Positions 32,442 to 40,470 of a DNA stretch of 64,000 nt are shown here, in pieces. The DNA is from Lachnospiraceae bacterium (GTDB lineage: Bacteria > Bacillota > Clostridia > Lachnospirales > Lachnospiraceae). Position 1 is the first letter of the stretch, and the number at the start of each line of letters is the position of its first letter. The position numbers were made by a program, and so were the translations under genes. The DNA is taken from NCBI GenBank assembly GCA_015057115.1, contig SVEZ01000001.1, positions 186,001 to 250,000 on the forward strand, given 5' to 3'. Below the pieces are notes generated by a model. It saw only the letters and a program-made list of their open reading frames with translations. It searched no databases and was not told the origin of the DNA.

Positions 32442-32921
32442 TTAATGCTTCTGATCCATAAAATGAGAATCATAAGCTCCGGCTCCCCGCATCGAAGATC
32501 GATACATTCTGGCAGCCCGGTTATTCTGTGTCAAGGACTTTGCCTTGGTACGATATTTCGAAAATTGGCGCTCCGCCAAATCCCGGTTTCGCATTTCCCC
32601 GCTTTGAACGGTTACGCTCAAATCCGTAATCTGAGATATCAGATCCTGCATACACGAAACCTCTTCCCGAAACAAATCCTTTTGCTCCTTCAAAATCACA
32701 TGTACACGCTGATACACCTCATCAAATCCTGCATCCAAGAAGTTCAGCTTCTCAATGAGATCGCCTTTCTCATCTACCAGCTTCTCCCACACATCCATGT
32801 CTACTTCTTCTTGGCTTAGGAGCGCTGTCTGCTGCATATTCTTCTCAATAATCTGAATCAACACTTCCCGCTTCTGCTGCAGGCTGGTGATCATTGCATC
32901 CAAATAATGCTTCTCATCCAT
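32442..32921 (-). CDS. fliT: FliT/FlgN-like flagellar export chaperone
   Basis: 159 residues from the ATG one base after the fliS stop codon. An all-helical protein (YLDAMITSLQQKREVLIQIIE, then KLVDEKGDLIEKLNFLDAGFDEVYQRV), the length and helix pattern of FliT/FlgN-type chaperones. The family is too diverged for a motif-based call, so position after fliS, the usual fliD-fliS-fliT order, carries much of the evidence. FliT normally binds FliD before export. The C-terminal tail (about 125-159) is basic and probably disordered. Confidence 0.65.
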   Translation of the reverse strand: MDEKHYLDAMITSLQQKREVLIQIIEKNMQQTALLSQEEVDMDVWEKLVDEKGDLIEKLNFLDAGFDEVYQRVHVILKEQKDLFREEVSCMQDLISQITDLSVTVQSGEMRNRDLAERQFSKYRTKAKSLTQNNRAARMYRSSMRGAGAYDSHFMDQKH

Positions 32922-32922
32922 A

Positions 32923-33312
32923 TTAGTTTGCCTTTGCCATGGCGGCAAGCTTCATAACTTCCTTCCATGTGTCCCGCATAGTGCGAAGGTGTCCCAGAAT
33001 TTCTTCCATGATTTCCGGATCCTTCTTAATGTTTGCCTCCGATAATCTCTCCTTGATATAGGTGTATACCTTATCAAAATCCTCAGATACCGGATATTTC
33101 CGGTCTAAGGTTATCTGAAACTCAGAAATAATATCGCGCACCCTCTGCACTCCATTATTCGCTTTCTCGAAGTCTTTTTCTTCCATGCCTGCCTTGGCGA
33201 TATTGGCGAATTTGATTGCTCCATCATAAAGCATCAGGGTTAATTCTGCCGGTGTAGCCGTCATAATACGGCTGTTATTATATGTCTGATATGGATTTCT
33301 TGCTAATGCCAT
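32923..33312 (-). CDS. fliS: Flagellin export chaperone FliS
   Basis: 129 residues, the usual length. NPYQTYNNSRIMTATPAELTLMLYDGAIKFAN is the FliS signature region, and a four-helix bundle follows. FliS caps the C-terminal D0 helices of flagellin in the cytosol and in Bacillus also forms a complex that influences FliW release. RBS AAGGAGG 9 bases upstream. Lies between fliD and fliT. Confidence 0.95.
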   Translation of the reverse strand: MALARNPYQTYNNSRIMTATPAELTLMLYDGAIKFANIAKAGMEEKDFEKANNGVQRVRDIISEFQITLDRKYPVSEDFDKVYTYIKERLSEANIKKDPEIMEEILGHLRTMRDTWKEVMKLAAMAKAN

Positions 33313-33340
33313 GTGATCCGCCTCCTTTACTTACTACTTC

Positions 33341-34858
33341 TTAGCCATTGGTTCCTAAAAGGGAGCTTAACTGTGTCTGTTGTGCGTTCAATTCTGTCAT
33401 TGCTTTTTCCATCTGGGCAAACTTATCATACCAACTATCCTCGTAGGTAGTAATCTTCTTCTCCCAGTCTTTGATGGATGTTTCAATATTCTTCATCTGA
33501 TTATCCATCTCTTTATCATTATAGATTGTCATTGCACTGCTAAGAGACGAAGTGCTCATCTTCTTAGTTAATGCACTGTATAAATCGCTTGCCAGATTCT
33601 TAAAGAATTCCTGAACCGTTTCCGGGTCTTCCTCAATCATCTTCTTTAACTTATCTGTCTTGCTTGCATAGGCACTGTCATCCGCATTACCAGCGATATG
33701 ATATGCGTTCTGCTCGTTATCTGCTGCATTCAAAAGTCCCATGGTTTCAATACCAAAGCTGGACAAATGATAGGTCTTTCCATTAATCTGGTAACCTTTT
33801 CCCATAGCAGTGGTCATTACACTCATAATAGAACTTAACTGCTGGTCTCTACGGAACAGAGAATCTTTAATCTTCTTCTCCCATTTCTCCACTTCCGTAT
33901 CCGTCATCTTATCCTTCTCTTCATCAGTTAACGGATCATAGCCCTTTGCGCTTTCTGCATTGAAGCTCTTTGTCATCTGATTAATAAGTTCATTATAATC
34001 CTTGAAGAAGTCTTTAATCTTATTGTAGATACCGTCTACATCTGCTGCAACAGTAACCGTAATTTCATTTCCCGGCTCTGTAATACCGGATGCGGTAATG
34101 GTCATTCCATTAACGTTAAATGTATTGCTTTCGCTCTCGTATGCAGCTCCGTTTACCAAAATTCTGGCGTTACTTGCATCCTGCTTCACTGCTCCGCCTA
34201 CGTGAACTCCCGTAACGTCAAATCTTTCCTCATCCAGGCCAAGTTTTTCTAAAAAGTCGCCGGATTCAATATCAAAATCATTCTCCAGTCCGGATTCCGC
34301 ATTGATTACAAAACGCTGGCTGGCAGTATCAAATCTTGCTTTCAATCCTGTTGCCTGGGAAAAGTCCTTGCAAAACTCGTCAATGGTCTGACTTCCGTCA
34401 ATAGTAGCCACCTTGGTGGTTCCGTCTACCATTTTCACAGTAATGTTACCGGCATTTCCCACTCCCAAATCACTGAGTTTTGTTGTTTTATCATATTTTG
34501 TAGCTCCGTTGCTTATTTTCTCACCTGTCAGGTAAGCTGCCCTTGCCAGGCTCTTTACCTGAATAGTCTGGCTTCCGTTAATGGAGCCGGTTCCTGCGGA
34601 AACACTAACCTTGGAAGGATCGGAAACTGTTACCTTCTTCTGGCTGGTAAAGGTACTTGCCATACGCATACCGCTTAAGGATCCGGTATAGAAGCCATAC
34701 ACCTTACTGTTCATGTCTTTCCAGGCTTCCTTCTGCCATTCCATCTTGGTCTTTTTCTTTTCAATACTTGTTTTCTTCATGCTATAGGCAGACACTAATT
34801 CTTTTACCATTGCATCAGTATCCATGCCGGAAGCAATTCCTGTTAAACGAATTGGCAT
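33341..34858 (-). CDS. fliD: Flagellar hook-associated protein 2 / filament cap FliD
   Basis: 505 residues. The N-terminus IRLTGIASGMDTDAMVKELV is the FliD_N signature. FliD_C, ending in a coiled coil (MEKAMTELNAQQTQLSSLLG), is typical. The cap sits at the filament tip and guides flagellin folding. RBS ATAGGAGG. 12 bases after flaG in the same transcript. Confidence 0.95.
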   Translation of the reverse strand: MPIRLTGIASGMDTDAMVKELVSAYSMKKTSIEKKKTKMEWQKEAWKDMNSKVYGFYTGSLSGMRMASTFTSQKKVTVSDPSKVSVSAGTGSINGSQTIQVKSLARAAYLTGEKISNGATKYDKTTKLSDLGVGNAGNITVKMVDGTTKVATIDGSQTIDEFCKDFSQATGLKARFDTASQRFVINAESGLENDFDIESGDFLEKLGLDEERFDVTGVHVGGAVKQDASNARILVNGAAYESESNTFNVNGMTITASGITEPGNEITVTVAADVDGIYNKIKDFFKDYNELINQMTKSFNAESAKGYDPLTDEEKDKMTDTEVEKWEKKIKDSLFRRDQQLSSIMSVMTTAMGKGYQINGKTYHLSSFGIETMGLLNAADNEQNAYHIAGNADDSAYASKTDKLKKMIEEDPETVQEFFKNLASDLYSALTKKMSTSSLSSAMTIYNDKEMDNQMKNIETSIKDWEKKITTYEDSWYDKFAQMEKAMTELNAQQTQLSSLLGTNG

Positions 34859-34870
34859 ACTCTCTACCTC

Positions 34871-35308
34871 CTATCGTTTCTCATCTACCATCAGTCCCGC
34901 CATCTCCCAGGCCTTTGCAATAAGGTCAAGAGATTCTTCTGCCGGGAACTCTTTGATTACTTTCCTTGTGCTGGCGTCCAGAATCTTAATGGTCATTCGA
35001 TTGGTTGCTTCGTGAACGCCGAACTGAACGGTCTTATTGTTACTCTGCTTATTCATCTCACTGACTGCCTTCTTAATGGCTTCAATGGATGCTTTTCTCT
35101 GCTCTTCCTGCGGGTTCTGTTCCTGAGAATCCGCATTCCGGTTACTGGGCTCCTGGATCTTGAAATCTACGGTCTTTGCCCCGATATCCTGTGCGGCTGC
35201 CTTATTCTCCGCAGATTTATCTACGGTCTCTGTATTCTTCTTGGTTACAGTGTTGGATGTTGCGGCCTGATAAGTCATGCCGACAGATTTAATCGATTCG
35301 ATTGACAT
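34871..35308 (-). CDS. flaG: FlaG family protein
   Basis: 145 residues. The disordered, polar first 75 residues are followed by the FlaG domain: QFGVHEATNRMTIKILDASTRKVIKEFPAEE. FlaG affects filament length, and its fold resembles a filament-domain chaperone. It begins a transcript from the sigma-28-like promoter at 35379-35405. RBS GGAGGTG. Confidence 0.9.
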   Translation of the reverse strand: MSIESIKSVGMTYQAATSNTVTKKNTETVDKSAENKAAAQDIGAKTVDFKIQEPSNRNADSQEQNPQEEQRKASIEAIKKAVSEMNKQSNNKTVQFGVHEATNRMTIKILDASTRKVIKEFPAEESLDLIAKAWEMAGLMVDEKR

Positions 35309-35378
35309 TAATTTTCACCTCCATGTGAACGAATTACCCCAACGGGGGGACACTCCTTGTCTGATACTATATCTATAT

Positions 35379-35405
35379 ATATCGGAGCTTTTTCTTCGTT
35401 CTTAA
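35379..35405 (-). promoter_or_regulatory. Sigma-28 promoter upstream of flaG
   Basis: Minus strand TTAA, 15 bases, TCCGATAT, 71 bases before flaG, in the gap after csrA. It would give extra expression of flaG-fliD-fliS-fliT. Confidence 0.65.
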
Positions 35406-35412
35406 CCCTCAT

Positions 35413-35628
35413 TTAAAATAAATTTTTCAGTTCCTCGATTCCGGCGTTGTTCATTGCCTCTTCGTTTTCCTTCTGAATCTGTAAATAAATTTCTTTACGG
35501 TAGATGGAAACATCCTTCGGAGCCTGGATGCCAATCTTAACCTGATCGCCCTTTACCTCTAAAACGGTTACTTCAATATTATTATTCAGCACTAAGGCTT
35601 CGCCCTTTTTTCTTGTCAATGCTAACAT
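35413..35628 (-). CDS. csrA: Carbon storage regulator / flagellin translational repressor CsrA
   Basis: 71 residues, the family length. MLALTRKKGEALVL and VKIGIQAPKDVSIYRKEIY are the conserved CsrA strands, including the RNA-binding Arg in the second half. CsrA dimers bind GGA-containing hairpins and block translation. In Bacillus it represses hag and is antagonised by FliW. The gene starts directly at the fliW stop (TAAATG) behind GGAGGG. Likely targets are the six flagellin leaders listed here. Confidence 0.97.
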   Translation of the reverse strand: MLALTRKKGEALVLNNNIEVTVLEVKGDQVKIGIQAPKDVSIYRKEIYLQIQKENEEAMNNAGIEELKNLF

Positions 35629-36093
35629 TTATTTGCCCTCCTGTGCTTTTTCTTTTGCCTCTTTCAGCATTCCGTAAATCTCTTTGCGTACCGGGTAATC
35701 ATCTTCTACAATAACCTGAATTCCTTTCCGGTTCTCTACGTTGATTACAATCGGTGCTTTCAGATTCACGCTCATTGCCTTAATGTCACTTGGTACTTTT
35801 ACAACTACAAGCACACACAGGTTGCTGGCATTTAACTCGCCCAATGGTTTTAAGAGTTCATCCTCCACATAAGGATCGTAGTTTGCTTCGATGACAGTTG
35901 GGTTCATTACCGGTAAGGCAAAATCTCCTTCATCCATACTCTGCAGCCAAGAAATCTTGCTGTCTTTCTTGTCTTCATCGTAAATGATAGCGAAGTTCTT
36001 CAAATCCGGAAATCCGATGATTCCATCTTCAAATGTTACAATCTTAGCGTCATCTACTTCAATTTCCCCAAAAACTTTTGATTCTACTAACAT
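35629..36093 (-). CDS. fliW: Flagellar assembly factor FliW (CsrA antagonist)
   Basis: 154 residues. VFGEIEVDDAKIVTFEDGIIGFPD and KAPIVINVENRKGIQVI are FliW hallmarks. FliW binds CsrA allosterically and is in turn titrated by cytoplasmic flagellin, giving homeostatic flagellin control. It precedes csrA without a gap, the arrangement also seen in Bacillus. Its leader has the palindromic GCGGAGCACTCCGC followed by AAGGAAGG, which might itself bind CsrA (inference). Confidence 0.96.
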   Translation of the reverse strand: MLVESKVFGEIEVDDAKIVTFEDGIIGFPDLKNFAIIYDEDKKDSKISWLQSMDEGDFALPVMNPTVIEANYDPYVEDELLKPLGELNASNLCVLVVVKVPSDIKAMSVNLKAPIVINVENRKGIQVIVEDDYPVRKEIYGMLKEAKEKAQEGK

Positions 36094-36138
36094 ACCTTCC
36101 TTGCGGAGTGCTCCGCTCTCCTTTCTCTAGTGCATTTT

Positions 36139-38427
36139 CTATAAGTAATTTAATAATGATAATTCGTTAATCTTTGCTGCTGCCTTTAACGCGGAGTCGT
36201 AAGTGTTATTGGCCGCTTTGAAATCAATCAGAATGTCGGACAAGTTTCTGTCCTCATTGTCCTTGATTAAGGTGTTCAAGGTCTGCTTAGAGGTTGTCAT
36301 CCTAGTTTCTGTTAATTTCAATCGGCTGACGCGGCTTCCTACGTCGGTCTTCGCCAAATCTGCCGTCAGCTTGTAATTCTGGAACTTGGTAATTCCATCC
36401 GCGAACAGTCCTTTTAGCTGATCCTCTAATAAGGTAAGTTCCTTCTGCGCTGCCTCCATCCATTCATCCAGCTTTGCCTGCTGCTCTTCACTGGAATATA
36501 AAGGATTATTCTTCATTGCTTTTATTTTCTCTACCTTATCGTTGGCATTCTGCGCTGCTGTAATGGCATTGGTCAGTTCCTCAATATCTCTTCCGATATC
36601 CGTACTTAAAATACCATTCTGACCTGCCTGAGTGTTCACCTTCAATTCCTGATTTGCTGCTACGGTGTAGCAGATATCCTGATCTTCTTTGATGTAATGA
36701 ATCTGTTCCTTTGGATCCGGATTGGTCTTGTCCACACAGTTAAAATACATTTCGGGACGAACCTCGCCTCTTTTGAAAATGTTCTTATCATAAGTAACAT
36801 CTAATTTAAATGGATCCTGTTTATTATTCTCTCTGTCAAGAGCATCCGCTTTAAAAGCTTTGCTCACTTCTGAACCAAGAATCATCTCACCGGTCTCCGG
36901 AATGTAATATATAGTATTCTTATCCGGGATAAGGTACTCATCCTCTTTTCCAGCCACTTTATCCTTAAACTTATTCTTCTCCCAGTCCTGCAAGGAAATA
37001 CTTCTCAAACTATATTGGCTTATACTATCAAAATCTGTTGCGGCTTCCTTCTTCTGGAAGGAAGTTGTATACCAATTGCCGCTTGGTTCCACTTCTGTGG
37101 TACTACCGGCTTTTAAAGTCAACTCTTCCTCCTTAACAGAGAGGGTGGTAACTGTTTGATCCGGATCCTCCACATAGGCCTTAGTGGCTGTATCGTATGT
37201 GGATTCTTTTTCAATGACCTGTTTAATCTCTTTCACTTTAGCCTTCTGTAGACCGGTTGCCGGAAGCTTTAATTCCTCTCCATCCGCATACTTTTTCGTT
37301 GTTGTTTCTGTCTCGAATTTCTTATTGCCAACAATCTCTGTTACAAGTTCTGTTACCGTCACATTTCCATCCTTGTCCGTCTTTGTGGTGGTAACAATCT
37401 TCTTTGCTGCACTTTCTTGAACGGTAACCGTTTCCGTTACAGACAAATCGGTACTGCTTCTATACATTTCTGTTACAGTATTTCCAATTTCCTGTTTGTA
37501 ATAAACATCTGTCGGTTTATCTTTGTGTAATTCTCCGGCTGTTTTTTCCAATGCCTTCACGTCATTTTCAACATCTGCCGGTACAGTTTCCAATGGCGTT
37601 TTCATTTCCGCCGGCCGTGACGGATCTGCCAAATCTTTATCCCTGAACTGATAAGTAGAAATATCCTTCATAACGGTCTGGGACACCATCTTGACGTTTC
37701 CATCCGTTCCCATAACCGGAGATTCCTTCAAACCGGTAAGTTGAATTTCCGGAATCATCTTTCCAACATTACTGTAAGCCAGACGAATACGGTCTACCGT
37801 ATACTTCTCCATTTCATCTTCTAATGAATATCCTGCAATCCAACCGGTCTCTGTACCGGTTGAGTTATCTGACTCATTGTTTGGGATACTGAGAACATTT
37901 GTATACTCATTCTTCTGCTTGATGGCATGAATATCAAAACTCTCATCTATACTATATGACATATTTGTGGTATCTTCTTGAAATGTCAAGGATTTATTTG
38001 TTTTATAGCCGGTAAAAACAGTTCTTCCGGCATAGTCGGTATTTCCTTCATCGTATACAGCATCCGAAATCGCCTGAAGGGTCTGCAGAACCGTATTCTT
38101 GTCCTCAGTTGTAAGAGGACCATTCTCTCCCTTGACACATGCTTTATAAGCATCTTCCAGATTCGCTACAATGTTGGTTAAAGAGGTTTCCGTTAACTCT
38201 AACCAGGAATGGGCATCCGGAATATTCTTATCGGTGTACTGGGTTACCTCATTCAAAGAGTCACGCAACCGCAGAGAACGAATGGCAATAACCGGATCGT
38301 CAGATGGCTTGGCAATCTTCTTCTGGGTAGTCATCTGCTCCTGATACATATCCACTAAGCCCTTGGTTGTATTGATATTTGTCTTGCTGTGCATTGTTAT
38401 CATGCTATTGGTAATTCTCATGCTCAT
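36139..38427 (-). CDS. flgL: Hook-filament junction protein FlgL with a very large central insertion
   Basis: 762 residues, against about 300 for typical FlgL. The N-terminal 1-165 (MRITNSMITMHSKTNINTTK, KPSDDPVIAIRSLRLRDSL) and the C-terminal about 600-762 (LTETRMTTSKQTLNTLIKDNEDRNLSDILIDFK) are normal FlgL D0/D1. Between them lie roughly 430 residues, rich in Thr, Lys and Glu with many strand-forming repeats, probably exposed on the junction surface. No frame break is visible. RBS GGAGGG 7 bases before the ATG. FlgL joins hook and filament together with FlgK. Confidence 0.93.
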   Translation of the reverse strand: MSMRITNSMITMHSKTNINTTKGLVDMYQEQMTTQKKIAKPSDDPVIAIRSLRLRDSLNEVTQYTDKNIPDAHSWLELTETSLTNIVANLEDAYKACVKGENGPLTTEDKNTVLQTLQAISDAVYDEGNTDYAGRTVFTGYKTNKSLTFQEDTTNMSYSIDESFDIHAIKQKNEYTNVLSIPNNESDNSTGTETGWIAGYSLEDEMEKYTVDRIRLAYSNVGKMIPEIQLTGLKESPVMGTDGNVKMVSQTVMKDISTYQFRDKDLADPSRPAEMKTPLETVPADVENDVKALEKTAGELHKDKPTDVYYKQEIGNTVTEMYRSSTDLSVTETVTVQESAAKKIVTTTKTDKDGNVTVTELVTEIVGNKKFETETTTKKYADGEELKLPATGLQKAKVKEIKQVIEKESTYDTATKAYVEDPDQTVTTLSVKEEELTLKAGSTTEVEPSGNWYTTSFQKKEAATDFDSISQYSLRSISLQDWEKNKFKDKVAGKEDEYLIPDKNTIYYIPETGEMILGSEVSKAFKADALDRENNKQDPFKLDVTYDKNIFKRGEVRPEMYFNCVDKTNPDPKEQIHYIKEDQDICYTVAANQELKVNTQAGQNGILSTDIGRDIEELTNAITAAQNANDKVEKIKAMKNNPLYSSEEQQAKLDEWMEAAQKELTLLEDQLKGLFADGITKFQNYKLTADLAKTDVGSRVSRLKLTETRMTTSKQTLNTLIKDNEDRNLSDILIDFKAANNTYDSALKAAAKINELSLLNYL

Positions 38428-38471
38428 GGGTTTCCCTCCTTAACCGGACAGTCAATTCACGCTTCCCCGTC

Positions 38472-40442
38472 CTATACTCCAGTCTGTAAAATCAGTCGAT
38501 CATACATTTCCTGCAACACCTGAACCAATTTGGAAGACAGGTTATATGCATTCTGGAATTTTACCAGATTCAGTGCTTCCTCATCGGAATCCACACTGGA
38601 TACACTCATTCTCTGTGTTAAAATCGCCTGGTTTAAGTTCTCATAATTCTTAGTAAAAATCTCAGCCTTCTGCGTGTCAACCGAAATATCGGATAAAAGA
38701 CACTGCAAAAAGTCTGCGGCCTTGCCACCACGGAACATGCCGCTTTTATCTTTTAAGCCTAACAGTTTCATGCTGATTCCGTAGGAATCAATACCATTGG
38801 TCCATTCTTCCTTTGTCTGCTGGGAAATGGAATCCGGGTCTTTTAACGCCTCTGCGCATACAGTAAAGTTCTGGGCATTCAAATACGAGTAATAATAGTT
38901 ACTTCCATAAGTGATACTTCCATCCTCGTTCCGTGTTGCCGAATAATTGCTGTAATCATATTCGCCGCCCTCTACAAGATTCTTCGCCACGAAAAACGCA
39001 TTACTCTGTTTGCCATCTTTGTTTACACCTACTATATCGGCAAGTTCTGCCGGATTACTGAAGTCCACTTCATCACGATTATACATCGCGATATTATTAT
39101 ATGCCTGTGCAAAGTTTCTGACAAACTCGTTTAACTGCTGCTGATAATATGGGATTCCCATAAAATCAATGCTTTCTCCTACATTCGCCCTTTTATCAAT
39201 CAGTTTATTTAATTTCGAAACATCCGCCGGGCTTCCATCATATTCTTTGTCCAGTTCAAAGCGGAAGGTATAGGTACCGTCTGCCGCCTGTGTCATCGTG
39301 AAATCTTTATAATAGTAGTCCTTATTATCCAATGTAATCATACCATATGACGGCATATTAATCTTTTTCGGATCATCGATAGTACATTTGCTGATAACTA
39401 CATAAGGAGCCTCGGATGCATTTGCCGGTATTCCGCTAACCGTACCCTCAAATCCGCTTTTATTGTTACCGTCACGGAGCTGATAAAGGGATTTCAAAGC
39501 GCCATCCATGGAGTTGGAATTCAATTCCAACTTCATAGAACTGGGTTCATCTGAGGATGCATTAACTGCCCAAAAGATATCATATAAGCCTTCCTCATCC
39601 ATGGAATTGACACGTCCCTCTGTCTTTCGAGGTACACATAACAATTTCTCGTATGAGTAAGTATCTACCAATTTCTGTCCGTTAATCTTTACAACGTAAG
39701 TGGTGGCACCGGTGTACATGTCCGGATAATTGCTGTTTTCTACTGGTCTCTCTGTTACTTCTACCGGTACTAAAACGGATAATTCATCTATTAATAAATT
39801 TCTTTCATCACGGAGTTCATTGGCATATCCGCCCTGCTGTTCAATGATGTTAATCTGCTTGGTTAAACTTGCCACCTTCTGACCAATACTGTTAATCTGC
39901 TCTACTTTGGTTGCAATCACACCGTTTATCTCGCTCTGAAGTTCTGACAGCTGCGTGCTGACGCTGTTAAAATACTCTGCCAGACTCTGTGCACTGCTGA
40001 CATAGGCATTTCTTGTGGTTGTGGTCGCAGTGGTCGGTTTCAAGGTATCCAAAGCGTTAAACATATCTCCGAAGATGGTAGTGAAACCGATGGTCTTTTT
40101 AACACCGTTTACTGTTTCTTCCGTCTCCTTCAAGTAGGACTCCATCTGTCGCAAATACTCTGCCTTGGTATTCTGCTGTCCCAATTTGCTCTGGTTAATC
40201 CAATATTTAGAATCATAATACTCGTTACGCTGCTGTTTAATCTGGGTTACCTCAACACCGGTACCGGTGCTTCCGTATTTCGCCCAAACACGCATTGCCT
40301 CGGATGCAACCATGGTGGCTTCCTGGCGGGAATAGCCCTTGGTGGTTTCATTTGAGATATTGTTGGCAGTAGTATTTACTGCAGTCTGATATGTCCGTAA
40401 TCCGGAATCTGCTATTGTCAATCCAAAAAATGTAGATGGCAT
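38472..40442 (-). CDS. flgK: Hook-associated protein FlgK, paralogue 2
   Basis: 656 residues. FFGLTIADSGLRTYQTAVNTTANNISNETT is the flagellar rod/hook N-terminal motif, and the C-terminal FQNAYNLSSKLVQVLQEMYDRLI is the FlgK helix. ELRDERNLLIDELS is also a FlgK landmark. It follows another complete FlgK gene at 40471-42222 by 28 bases. The two share the layout but differ in length and central sequence, so the hook-filament junction may have two FlgK subunit types or one of them may be specialised. Confidence 0.92.
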   Translation of the reverse strand: MPSTFFGLTIADSGLRTYQTAVNTTANNISNETTKGYSRQEATMVASEAMRVWAKYGSTGTGVEVTQIKQQRNEYYDSKYWINQSKLGQQNTKAEYLRQMESYLKETEETVNGVKKTIGFTTIFGDMFNALDTLKPTTATTTTRNAYVSSAQSLAEYFNSVSTQLSELQSEINGVIATKVEQINSIGQKVASLTKQINIIEQQGGYANELRDERNLLIDELSVLVPVEVTERPVENSNYPDMYTGATTYVVKINGQKLVDTYSYEKLLCVPRKTEGRVNSMDEEGLYDIFWAVNASSDEPSSMKLELNSNSMDGALKSLYQLRDGNNKSGFEGTVSGIPANASEAPYVVISKCTIDDPKKINMPSYGMITLDNKDYYYKDFTMTQAADGTYTFRFELDKEYDGSPADVSKLNKLIDKRANVGESIDFMGIPYYQQQLNEFVRNFAQAYNNIAMYNRDEVDFSNPAELADIVGVNKDGKQSNAFFVAKNLVEGGEYDYSNYSATRNEDGSITYGSNYYYSYLNAQNFTVCAEALKDPDSISQQTKEEWTNGIDSYGISMKLLGLKDKSGMFRGGKAADFLQCLLSDISVDTQKAEIFTKNYENLNQAILTQRMSVSSVDSDEEALNLVKFQNAYNLSSKLVQVLQEMYDRLILQTGV

Positions 40443-40470
40443 ATTCTCACCTGCTTTCTAATGGTTCAGC

